From Streptomyces sp. CCM_MD2014 (GTDB lineage Bacteria; Actinomycetota; Actinomycetes; Streptomycetales; Streptomycetaceae): a stretch of DNA of 64,000 nt. The position numbers and the translations under genes were made by a program. The stretch spans positions 1,178,001 to 1,242,000 of the forward strand of contig NZ_CP009754.1 in NCBI RefSeq assembly GCF_000772045.1, in the 5' to 3' direction. Under the pieces are notes generated by a model. It searched no databases. It had not been told where the DNA came from and was given only the letters and a program-made list of their open reading frames with translations. Positions within the stretch are counted from its first letter, which is position 1. Every line of letters starts with the position of its first letter. Below, piece by piece: positions 51,956 to 59,436 of this stretch.

Positions 51956-52872
51956 CCAGCGGCTTCCTCAGCGCGCTGGGCGGCCGGATCGCCGAACGGT
52001 GGCTGGCCGCGCTGGCCCTGCCGGGGCTGCTCTTCCTCTCGGCCGTCACCACCGCCGTGGTCCTCGGTCACGAACACTGGTCTGATGTCGCGCGGTTGCG
52101 GGACTGGGTCGACACGGTGGCCGCATCCCCCGCGTCCGGCAGCGCGGGCACCGTCGTCCTGGTGGCGGCGGGCGTGCTGGCCGGTGCCGCGGCGGCCGGC
52201 GCGGCCGCGCAGTCGCTGGGTACGGGCGTGGAGCTTCTGTGGTGCGCGGAGCCGCACGGGCCGGTGCTGCGGCGCCTCGCCGACCGCCGGTCACGCCGGT
52301 GGCGCGCGGCCGACGCGGCCTTCCGTACGGCGCTGGTGGCGGCCGGCCGGGCCCGTATCGCGGGAACGGACGACGCCGACCGGCTCGCCGACGTCGCCGA
52401 ACGCCGTCACGCAGTCCGGGACCGCATCGCCCCGGTACCGCCCCGCCACCCCTTCTGGACCGGCGACCGTCTGGCCGCGCCCGCGCAACGGCTGTGGCGC
52501 GCGAGCCGGTTGGACCTGGCGGCCGCCTGGCCCCATCTGTGGCTCCTGGCCTCCGACGGCACGCGTGCCGAACTGCAGGCCGCCCGCCTCAGGCTGACCG
52601 CGGCGGCGCGCCTGTGTGCCTGGGGCGCGGGGTATCTGGCGCTGGCGTTGTGGTGGTGGCCCGCTGGACTGGCCGGGGTCGTCGCCGTCGCCTCGGGCGT
52701 GCGGCGCGGCCGCGCGGCCGCGGACGCCTTCGCCGAACTCACCGAGGCCCTGGCCGACCTCCATGTACGCGACTTGGCGACCGCGCTGGGCGTCGAGTGC
52801 GCGGGCGTCGACGCCCCGGGGCTCGGTGAACGCCTCACCCGGCTGCTGAGCAAGGAGACGCGAGCAGCGTAG
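51952..52872 (+). CDS. Membrane protein, partner of the CHAT locus
   Basis: 306 residues from the GTG at 51952, overlapping the preceding stop. Hydrophobic helices lie at about 20-38 (LALPGLLFLSAVTTAVVLG), 65-85 (VVLVAAGVLAGAAAAGAAAQ) and a pair near 225-255 (LCAWGAGYLALALWWWPAG). The loop between them is long, basic and probably cytoplasmic. No family recognised. CHAT and caspase-like peptidases in conflict loci often sit beside membrane proteins that are opened or released by cleavage; whether that holds here is untested. Confidence 0.8.
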   Translation: MTSGFLSALGGRIAERWLAALALPGLLFLSAVTTAVVLGHEHWSDVARLRDWVDTVAASPASGSAGTVVLVAAGVLAGAAAAGAAAQSLGTGVELLWCAEPHGPVLRRLADRRSRRWRAADAAFRTALVAAGRARIAGTDDADRLADVAERRHAVRDRIAPVPPRHPFWTGDRLAAPAQRLWRASRLDLAAAWPHLWLLASDGTRAELQAARLRLTAAARLCAWGAGYLALALWWWPAGLAGVVAVASGVRRGRAAADAFAELTEALADLHVRDLATALGVECAGVDAPGLGERLTRLLSKETRAA

Positions 52873-53229
52873 GCCGACCCGTCCCGGCGCCGCGCGGAGC
52901 GGCGGAGACCAGTCGGAGGAGGCGGCGCCCGGACCGTTCCTCGCCTCCGTGCCCTCGGTGCTTGCCTCCCAGGGGCTGAGGAGCCCGGGTTCGGCCCCGG
53001 AGGCGTTGAGTTCGTGCCGGACCCGCGAGAGGAAGGCGCCCACCGCGTCCGCCTGTGTGCCCTGCCGGAACGGCTGCCGCCCCTGGTGCCGGCCCCGCTG
53101 TTCAACGTCCTGGCCCTGCTGGCCGGCGTGCACGCGTTCCTGCCGTTCGACGGCGCTCCGCGTGCGGTTCCTCCTTCGGGTGCCCGACGTATGACAGCGA
53201 CCTCGCCGGGGGCGGGCGGCGGGGCACCG
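52873..53229. other. Intergenic stretch without a recognisable gene
   Basis: About 357 nt between two convergent genes. The frames that stay open lack a start with ribosome site and show no domain. It may hold decayed coding sequence at the right edge of the accessory region, but nothing can be named. Confidence 0.4.
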
Positions 53230-54138
53230 TCAGTGCGGTGCGCGGATGCTGTCGATGATGCGTGTCCAGTTGTCGCCGCCGTGGCCGTTCTCGATCGCCC
53301 GGCGGTAGTGACCCTGGACGGCCGCCGGCAGGGCGAGGTCGAGGCCGAGTGCCGTGCTGGTGTCGACGATGTGGTCGGACGTCGCGCCCATCATGGTGAC
53401 CGTGCTGAGGTGGCCGGGGTGTTCACCGGCGTCGAGGGCGGCGCCGGGGTGTTCCTCGCCCGCCCGCAGGATGTCGCCGATGGAGTCGGCGGAGGAGAGC
53501 AGTTCCGGCAGCGCCTCCTGGGCCTTCAGACCCGCGGTGCCCAGCATCGCGGTGGCGTGCATCAGGCCGGACAGGGTGGTGAGGAAGACGGCGAGTTGGG
53601 CCTGGTACATCAGCTGGGCGAGGCCCGGGTCCTCACCCAGGTGCCTCGGGGTGCCCAGCAGGGTCAGCACGTCCCGGTGGCTCTCCAGCAGTTCCCCGGG
53701 GCCGCTGTAGTAGATGTGGGCAGCGTTCGTGCCGACCATGGGTGCGGGGACCATGACGCCTCCGGTGAGGAAGGCGGCGCCGTGGCGGGCGGCCCACGCT
53801 GCCGCCTCGCGCGTGCGGTCGGGGGTGTCGGAGCTGAGGTTGACCAGTGTGCGCCCGGCCAGCGCTTCGGCGGCGTCGTCCAGGATGTCGTACATCGCCT
53901 GGTAGTCGGTGAGGCTGAGCAGCACCAGTTCGCTCGCCTCGGCCGCCTCGCGGGGTGTCGGCACGTGTGTCGCGCCGGCGCCGACGACGCCGTCGGCGCG
54001 ACTCTTCGTGCGGTTCCAGACGGTGACCGGGTGGCCCGAGGCGAGGAGGGTGTGTGCGATGGCCTGGCCCATGGGGCCCAGTCCGATCACGGAAACGGGG
54101 GCGGCGGGGCTGGTGGTGCGGTCCTTGTGTTCGTTCAC
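53230..54138 (-). CDS. NAD(P)-dependent oxidoreductase, imine-reductase/beta-hydroxyacid dehydrogenase type
   Basis: 302 residues from the GTG at 54138 (GAGG 8 nt upstream); a GTG at 54159 is also possible. Rossmann motif VIGLGPMGQAIA, then VWNRTKSRAD, which favours NADPH. The central NLSSDTPDRTREAA and GGVMVPAPMVGT segments are typical of streptomycete imine reductases. The all-helical C-terminal domain forms the dimer swap. The conserved Lys of classical beta-hydroxyacid dehydrogenases is not evident. It is divergent from an HxlR regulator with an inverted repeat between them, so probably induced by an electrophile or amine signal sensed by that protein. Confidence 0.88.
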   Translation of the reverse strand: MNEHKDRTTSPAAPVSVIGLGPMGQAIAHTLLASGHPVTVWNRTKSRADGVVGAGATHVPTPREAAEASELVLLSLTDYQAMYDILDDAAEALAGRTLVNLSSDTPDRTREAAAWAARHGAAFLTGGVMVPAPMVGTNAAHIYYSGPGELLESHRDVLTLLGTPRHLGEDPGLAQLMYQAQLAVFLTTLSGLMHATAMLGTAGLKAQEALPELLSSADSIGDILRAGEEHPGAALDAGEHPGHLSTVTMMGATSDHIVDTSTALGLDLALPAAVQGHYRRAIENGHGGDNWTRIIDSIRAPH

Positions 54139-54171
54139 CCCTTCATCCTCGGCGGGCACGGGTAACCTCGG

Positions 54172-54198
54172 AAGTACCCACTTCTTTCTGCGGTACTT
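54172..54198. promoter_or_regulatory. Inverted repeat, probable HxlR operator
   Basis: AAGTACC (54172-54178) and GGTACTT (54192-54198) form perfect arms with a 13-bp spacer between the divergent dehydrogenase and HxlR genes. GTAC half-sites are typical of HxlR-family operators. Confidence 0.6.
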
Positions 54199-54221
54199 AC
54201 CATTTCGTAAGGGGCTGAGTG

Positions 54222-54596
54222 ATGGCCAAGGGGTCGAGGTCCGGGCCGTACGTCTGCGGCATCGACGCCGCGCTCGACGTGGTGAGCGGCAAGTGGAAGG
54301 GCCTGATCCTCTGGGAGCTCGACGCCCACGGCGTACGCCGCTTCGCCGAGCTCCGCCGGGGGCTGCCGGGCGTGAGCGAGAAGATGCTCACCCAGCACCT
54401 GCGGGAGATGGAGACGGACGGGCTCGTCCACCGGAAGGTGTACGCCGAGGTGCCGCCGCGCGTGGAGTACTCCCTGACCGAGCACGGCCGCACACTCAAC
54501 CAGGCCCTCGCACCGCTCGGCGCGTGGGGCACCGAGCGGATACGTCGCGAGGGGTGCGAGCAGAGGCAGCCGGTTACGCCTACCTCGCCGCGCTGA
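54222..54596 (+). CDS. HxlR family transcriptional regulator
   Basis: 124 residues from the ATG at 54222 (ribosome site AAGGGG). HxlR winged helix: ALDVVSGKWKGLILWEL, then RFAELRRGLPGVSEKMLTQH, then PRVEYSLTEHGRTL. A Cys at position 13 (YVCGID) lies where redox- or electrophile-sensing HxlR proteins carry their reactive cysteine. It likely controls itself and the divergent dehydrogenase through the AAGTACC/GGTACTT repeat. Confidence 0.93.
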   Translation: MAKGSRSGPYVCGIDAALDVVSGKWKGLILWELDAHGVRRFAELRRGLPGVSEKMLTQHLREMETDGLVHRKVYAEVPPRVEYSLTEHGRTLNQALAPLGAWGTERIRREGCEQRQPVTPTSPR

Positions 54597-54690
54597 TCGG
54601 GTCGGTGTCCCCCGCCAGGCGCACCGATGATGCCCGGGCCGGCCGGCAGTCGTTAGGGGGACGAGGGGGCCGAGAGCGAGGAGAACTGCC

Positions 54691-55251
54691 ATGTCCATGG
54701 AACAACCCGCCGTACAGCGACCCACGACCGAGCTCGACGCCCGCTACAGCTCCGCGCTCAATCCCCGTCCGGGCGCCGCGGACGTCACGGCCACCGAGTG
54801 GGCCGAAGCCCAACGGCGCGTGGCGGCCGCCGAGATCTTCTGGGTGGTCACGGTGCGACCCGGGGGCGGGCCGCACATCACGCCGGTGATCGCCGCCTGG
54901 CACGACGGTGTGCCGTACTTCTCCACCGGACCGGGTGAGCAGAAGGCCCGGAACCTGGCCCATGACGCGCACTGCGCACTGCTCACGGGTACGAACTCGC
55001 TCACCGACGGGTTCGACCTGGTGGTCGAGGGCGTGGCGGCGCCGGTCGGTGATCCGGCGGTGCTGGAGGAGGTGATCGCGGCGTACGAGGCGAAGTACGG
55101 GGAGCACATCACGTCGGCCGGGGGCACCTTCCACGGGATCGGGGACGCCATGCGGAGCGGGGCCGCGGTGCTGTTCGCCGTAACTCCTGTCACCGCGTAC
55201 GGGTTCGGCCGGGACGAAGGGGTCTACAGCCATACGCGGTGGTCGTTCTGA
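54691..55251 (+). CDS. Pyridoxamine 5'-phosphate oxidase-fold protein
   Basis: 186 residues, ribosome site GAGGAG. The split-barrel FMN/F420-binding pattern is visible: EIFWVVTVRPGGGPHITPVI, then WHDGVPYFSTGPGEQKARNL and HCALLTG. In actinobacteria this family includes F420- and FMN-dependent reductases; the cofactor cannot be decided here. Stands alone, 94 nt after the HxlR gene. Confidence 0.88.
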   Translation: MSMEQPAVQRPTTELDARYSSALNPRPGAADVTATEWAEAQRRVAAAEIFWVVTVRPGGGPHITPVIAAWHDGVPYFSTGPGEQKARNLAHDAHCALLTGTNSLTDGFDLVVEGVAAPVGDPAVLEEVIAAYEAKYGEHITSAGGTFHGIGDAMRSGAAVLFAVTPVTAYGFGRDEGVYSHTRWSF

Positions 55252-55302
55252 GGAGCGGCAGTCCGCCGCCGGGGGCGGGGTTCGCCTCGGTCGAGTACGG
55301 GA

Positions 55303-56334
55303 TCAGCCGCCGTCGGTGCCCAGCGCCCCCAGCAGCATCGGCAGCGACGCGTGCAGCTCGCGCTCCCAGTAGGCCCAGCCGTGGGTTCCCGGGCCGTAGA
55401 AATGGGTCGTCACGTGCCTCGCGCCGACGCGCTCCAGCTCGGCCGCGAGCGCGTGGTTCTGGCGGTTGAAGTCGGCCTCCAGGGCGCTCGTGGCACCCGG
55501 TGGATCCAGGGGGCCGGTGGTGCCGTCGCCGCAGGAGAGATAGACGGGGATCGACCTCAGGCGCTTGGCGAGGTGGAAGGGGTCGTGGGCCTGCCAGATG
55601 CCGCGTTGGGCGACCGGGTCGCCCCAGACGCGGAGCGGGTCGTTGCCCTGGCCGGCGAAGAAGCCCATGATGCGGTCGATCGACTCGTCGTTCAGGAGGG
55701 GGTGGGCGGAGCCGGAGAAGGCGGCCGTCGCCCTGAACATCCCGGGATGCCTGGCTGCGTACATCAGGGCTCCCTGGCCGCCCATGGACAGGCCGGCGAC
55801 CACGCGGTCGCTGCCCGCGCCCCAGTCGCGTTCCAGGAGGTGGCGCAGTTCCTTCGTGTGGAACGTCTCCCAAGCCGGGTCGCCGCCCCGACCGTGGTTC
55901 CACCAGTCGTTGTACCAGCCGTTCCAGCCGGCCTCGGGCATCACGACGAGGACGTCGCGCAGGCTGTCCGTCTCCGCCACGTCCGTCATGCTCGTCCACG
56001 ACGTGTAGTCGCCGCAGCAGCCGTGCAGGAGCCAGAGGGTGGGCCAGTGCTGCCGGTGGCGTCGGTCGTGCGGGTTCCAGCCGTCGGGGGTGAGCAGCCG
56101 GACTTCGACCGTACGGCCGCCCAGGGCCGTCGAACGTACCGACAGGTCGACCTGCCGGTCCGCGACCCGGGTGACGGCGACGACCTCCGCGCCGGGGCGG
56201 GTGGCCCCGGTTTCCGCTCTGCCGGCGGCCAGGGCCCCTGGAGCGGTCGGCGTCAGGACGGACAGCAGGACGGCGAGGACCAGGAGGAGTCTCGCTCGCA
56301 GCGGGGTGCGGACAGTGGGCACGTTCGCGAACAC
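55303..56334 (-). CDS. Secreted alpha/beta-hydrolase, antigen-85/esterase D type
   Basis: 343 residues. A Sec signal peptide spans about residues 1-37 (LLLVLAVLLSVLTPTAPGALA, cleavage near ALAAG). The esterase fold has WLLHGCCGDYTSW (oxyanion loop), nucleophile elbow VAGLSMGGQGAL with Ser183 and a C-terminal HGWAYWE carrying the His. This is the family of mycolyltransferases and feruloyl-like esterases; Streptomyces lack mycolic acids, so a secreted esterase is more likely. It follows the phosphodiester glycosidase gene on the same strand (73-nt gap). Confidence 0.88.
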   Translation of the reverse strand: MFANVPTVRTPLRARLLLVLAVLLSVLTPTAPGALAAGRAETGATRPGAEVVAVTRVADRQVDLSVRSTALGGRTVEVRLLTPDGWNPHDRRHRQHWPTLWLLHGCCGDYTSWTSMTDVAETDSLRDVLVVMPEAGWNGWYNDWWNHGRGGDPAWETFHTKELRHLLERDWGAGSDRVVAGLSMGGQGALMYAARHPGMFRATAAFSGSAHPLLNDESIDRIMGFFAGQGNDPLRVWGDPVAQRGIWQAHDPFHLAKRLRSIPVYLSCGDGTTGPLDPPGATSALEADFNRQNHALAAELERVGARHVTTHFYGPGTHGWAYWERELHASLPMLLGALGTDGG

Positions 56335-56407
56335 GGCGGCTCCCTGGGTGGGTTGCTGTGTGTGGTGCGTGGTGCGTCCGGCCGGCGGGCTGTCGTGGCG
56401 GACCGGG

Positions 56408-58048
56408 TCAGGTGTCGTGCCGGTGCGGCAGGATCAACAGGGCGTCGCCGACCGGGCGTTCGCCGGCGGCGTCCGACGGGGAGTTGAGTACGGCGCCCTC
56501 CGCCACCATCGTCGTCGAGCCTCCCCCGTCCAGGTTGACGGCGTCCCGCAGGCCCAGTGACCTCGCGACCGCCGCGCTCTCGCCGATGCTGAGTCCGAGG
56601 GAGTCCGTGCTGCGGCCGTCGGCGGTGACGAGGACGGTGCGGCCCGCGCCGTCCACCCCGGCCAGGGTGCGCGGATTGCGTTTGTGGACCCAGCCGTAGT
56701 ACCAGCTCGGGTCGCCGGGGTGCACCATGCCGTCGGTGGCGGGGGTGACGTGGACACGGCCGTCGCGGACCAGCTCGGGTCCCGCGTTCACGATGTCGGT
56801 GCGGGGCGAGGGGGACATCCGGCGACCTCGGTCGTCGAGCAGGGTCGTGCTCACGCGCAGGCGGTCGCCCACGTGGGCCACGGCGGCCAGGTCGGCGACG
56901 CGTGCGCCCGTCGCCTGGACCGAGCTGCCGCCCCGGGGGATCGTTCCCCCGCGGGGTGAGCGCAGTTCCACGACTCGTCCGTGGGCGTCCAGCACGGCCT
57001 CCAGACCTTCGCCCCCGGGCGTCCGGTCGCCGTAGTCCGGGGTGAAGGCGACCAGCTCGTCGGGGTTGGTGCAGGTGACGTCGTGCAGCGGGAGCGGCGT
57101 CGGGGCGTCGCCCGCGCCGCCGCCGCAGTTCCTGATCAGGCCGGGTACGCGGTTGACGCCGTTCAAGGGGAGGGAGCCGGCCCGGGTGGTGATCCGGCCC
57201 CGCCAGGTGAGCCGGGCGATCTCGGTGCGGCGGCCGTTGTCGTGGACGACGAGGGCCGGGCGTCCGGCCACCGGTTCGCTCAGCAGGCGGCCGTCGTACA
57301 CGCCCACTCCGGCGGGGTCGCCCGGTGCGCCCGCCTTGGGGTCGAGGACGAAGAAGCCGGCGTTGACCGCGGCCGTCGCGGCGGCCGACGCCGAGAGCGC
57401 GCCGGTCGTCTCGCGGTTCTCCAGGTCGGGGCCGTAGGACGCGTCGAGCGTGCCGCGGAACCTGCGCGGGTCGATGGTGAGGACGTCGACGTGCCACGGG
57501 CCCCGGTCCGTCGCCTCGCCGTCCCAGCCGGTGTAGACGGCGGAGCCCGAGTAGCCGGCCGCTCTCAGGCGGGTGCGTTCGGCCGTCGCCGCGGTCTGCG
57601 CGTCGAAGGTGCCGATGCGGACCCGCCAGCCGAGGGAGCCGCCCGGGTAGTCGGCCGTCGCGGGTGTCGTCACCTCCTCCACCCGGGCGTCGAAGCCGTC
57701 CCGCCGCAGTTCGGCGGCCAGTTCGTCGGCGCTCGCCCGGTCCTTGAGCGCCGTCGGCGGCGCGTCGGGGTCCGGGGAGGTGTCGCCGCCGGGGATGGAG
57801 ACCTCAACCGTCCAGTGGAGTGCGGGGTCTTCGGCGTTTCCGCGCACGATGCGGGTCAGGGTGACACCCGGCTGGAGGGTGGTCGTGGTGCGTGTCTCGG
57901 GGAGGTCGGCGGGGCCCAGGGGGAGCGTGTGCCGGGGGGCCGACGGATGCCCGCCGGGGTGCGGGGACGCCCCGGCGGCCGGGGGAAGGGCGGCCAGGGT
58001 GGTGAGGATGCCCAGCACGGCACCCGTGGCACACAGTCTCTTCTTCAT
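56408..58048 (-). CDS. Secreted phosphodiester glycosidase (NAGPA) domain protein with SPOR-like segment
   Basis: 546 residues with a Sec signal peptide (residues 1-27, cleavage near AGASP). Residues 80-175 resemble a SPOR/sporulation-related repeat (ADELAAELRRDGFDARVEEV, then GWRVRIGTFDAQTAATAER), which usually binds denuded peptidoglycan. The rest is the phosphodiester glycosidase (uncovering-enzyme-like) domain: AAVNAGFFVLD, then TDIVNAGPELV and the hallmark NLDGGGSTTMV near the end. Known relatives hydrolyse N-acetylglucosamine-1-phosphodiesters; a wall-polymer substrate is plausible. Confidence 0.9.
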   Translation of the reverse strand: MKKRLCATGAVLGILTTLAALPPAAGASPHPGGHPSAPRHTLPLGPADLPETRTTTTLQPGVTLTRIVRGNAEDPALHWTVEVSIPGGDTSPDPDAPPTALKDRASADELAAELRRDGFDARVEEVTTPATADYPGGSLGWRVRIGTFDAQTAATAERTRLRAAGYSGSAVYTGWDGEATDRGPWHVDVLTIDPRRFRGTLDASYGPDLENRETTGALSASAAATAAVNAGFFVLDPKAGAPGDPAGVGVYDGRLLSEPVAGRPALVVHDNGRRTEIARLTWRGRITTRAGSLPLNGVNRVPGLIRNCGGGAGDAPTPLPLHDVTCTNPDELVAFTPDYGDRTPGGEGLEAVLDAHGRVVELRSPRGGTIPRGGSSVQATGARVADLAAVAHVGDRLRVSTTLLDDRGRRMSPSPRTDIVNAGPELVRDGRVHVTPATDGMVHPGDPSWYYGWVHKRNPRTLAGVDGAGRTVLVTADGRSTDSLGLSIGESAAVARSLGLRDAVNLDGGGSTTMVAEGAVLNSPSDAAGERPVGDALLILPHRHDT

Positions 58049-58581
58049 CTGTCCCGCCTCGCGCCGACCACGGACACCGACCGACCCATGCTGCGCACAA
58101 GTATCGGCCGGTTCCGGCGCGCGTCAAGGTCGCCCGGCGGGCGCGTGCCGTCCCTCCGGGCGGCCCGAGCCGCTCGGGGCGCCCGCGCGACGCGTACGGA
58201 GAATCCGCCGCGTTCCTGCACCGGCGCCGGTTCCCCCGGCACCAGTGCGTCGCGGACACCGGGCCGGGCGCGACGAGTTCGAGTCCCGCGAAGAAGGGTT
58301 CGACCTCGCTGCGGGGCGGACGGGCTCCGCGGGCGGGGCGAGCCGGCCCGGGCGCGGTGTCCATCCGTGGAACCGTGCTGACTGACCGTCACCCGGCAGG
58401 GGCGCGGCGGCGTGGGAGGCCGTACCGGCGCAGGTGTGAATGCGCGGGGCGGGCTGCGGCACGGCCGGGGCCCGCCGACACCCGCCCCCGTGCCAAGATG
58501 ATGTTCCGACCGCCGCTCACCCGGGTGCTCGTCGCCCTGGTGCCTTGGGTGGCCCACGAGTTGAGGACGGAGTCAGGCCGT
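58049..58581. other. Long intergenic region with a methyltransferase remnant
   Basis: About 530 nt between divergent genes. Apart from the decayed methyltransferase piece at 58227-58313, no gene is supported. Upstream in-frame codons before the methyltransferase start at 58582 (from 58357) look non-coding. Confidence 0.5.
58227..58313 (-). pseudogene. C-terminal remnant of a second DUF574 methyltransferase
   Basis: The minus strand encodes RSEVEPFFAGLELVAPGPVS, then ATHWCRGNR. This aligns with the C-terminus of the intact methyltransferase next door (RSHAQVLDFFGDFALVEPGL, then VRVTDWRP). Nothing upstream or downstream in any frame extends the match, so only about 29 codons survive, in the opposite orientation to the intact gene. 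Confidence 0.6.
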
Positions 58582-59400
58582 ATGACCTCCCTGAGCAGTG
58601 GCGAGAGCGCCGCCCACCCCGACCGGATCGACACGAGCAGGCCCCATCCCGCGCGGATGTACGACTACTTCCTCGGCGGGAAGGACAACTACGAGGTCGA
58701 TCAGAGGGCCGCCGAGCAGTTCATGAAGGCGGCGCCCGAGGTGCGTGAGGGTGTTCTCGCCAACCGGCACTTCATGCACCGGGCGGTGCGGCACGTGGTG
58801 GCCGAGGGCGGCGTCCGCCAGATTCTCGACGTGGGCACCGGCCTGCCCACCGAACCCAACGTGCACCAGATCGCGCGGTCCGCCGCGCCGGGGACCCGGG
58901 TCGCGTACGTCGACAACGATCCCATCGTCGCCACCCACTCCAGGGCCCTTGCGGACGATCCTGACACCGCGGTCGTCCTGGCCGACCTTCGGGACCCCCG
59001 TGCGATCCTCGACCATCCCGAGGTGCGCTCGGTCATCGACTTCGACCGGCCGGTGGCACTGCTGCTGGTCGCCGTCGTGCATTTCGTGGCCGACGCGCAG
59101 GACCCGGCGGGCGTCGTCGCCACCCTGCGCGACGCACTGCCCGCCGGTTCCTACCTCGTTCTGTCGCACGCGACGGGCGACGTCCACGAGGACCGGCGTC
59201 AGGACGCGGCGGCCGTCTACGACAAGGCCACCGCGTCCCTCAACCTGCGTTCGCACGCGCAGGTCCTCGACTTCTTCGGGGACTTCGCGCTGGTGGAGCC
59301 GGGACTGGTCCGGGTCACCGACTGGCGCCCGGAGGAGGCACGGCGCCCCGACGCCCCGCCGATCGGCATCTACGGCGGAGTGGCGCGGAAGGGCGCCTGA
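58582..59400 (+). CDS. SAM-dependent methyltransferase, DUF574 family
   Basis: 272 residues from the ATG at 58582. Typical DUF574 order: RPHPARMYDYFLGGKDNYEV at the N-terminus, then AdoMet motif ILDVGTGLPTEPNVHQ, VAYVDNDPIV (acidic loop), LLVAVVHFV and the C-terminal FFGDFALVEPGLV. These proteins are numerous and species-variable in Streptomyces; substrates are unknown. A remnant of a second copy lies upstream on the other strand, showing gain and loss at this spot. Confidence 0.92.
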   Translation: MTSLSSGESAAHPDRIDTSRPHPARMYDYFLGGKDNYEVDQRAAEQFMKAAPEVREGVLANRHFMHRAVRHVVAEGGVRQILDVGTGLPTEPNVHQIARSAAPGTRVAYVDNDPIVATHSRALADDPDTAVVLADLRDPRAILDHPEVRSVIDFDRPVALLLVAVVHFVADAQDPAGVVATLRDALPAGSYLVLSHATGDVHEDRRQDAAAVYDKATASLNLRSHAQVLDFFGDFALVEPGLVRVTDWRPEEARRPDAPPIGIYGGVARKGA

Positions 59401-59436
59401 CGCACGGCGGCGGTCCAGCCCCGCCCGGTGGGCCGG

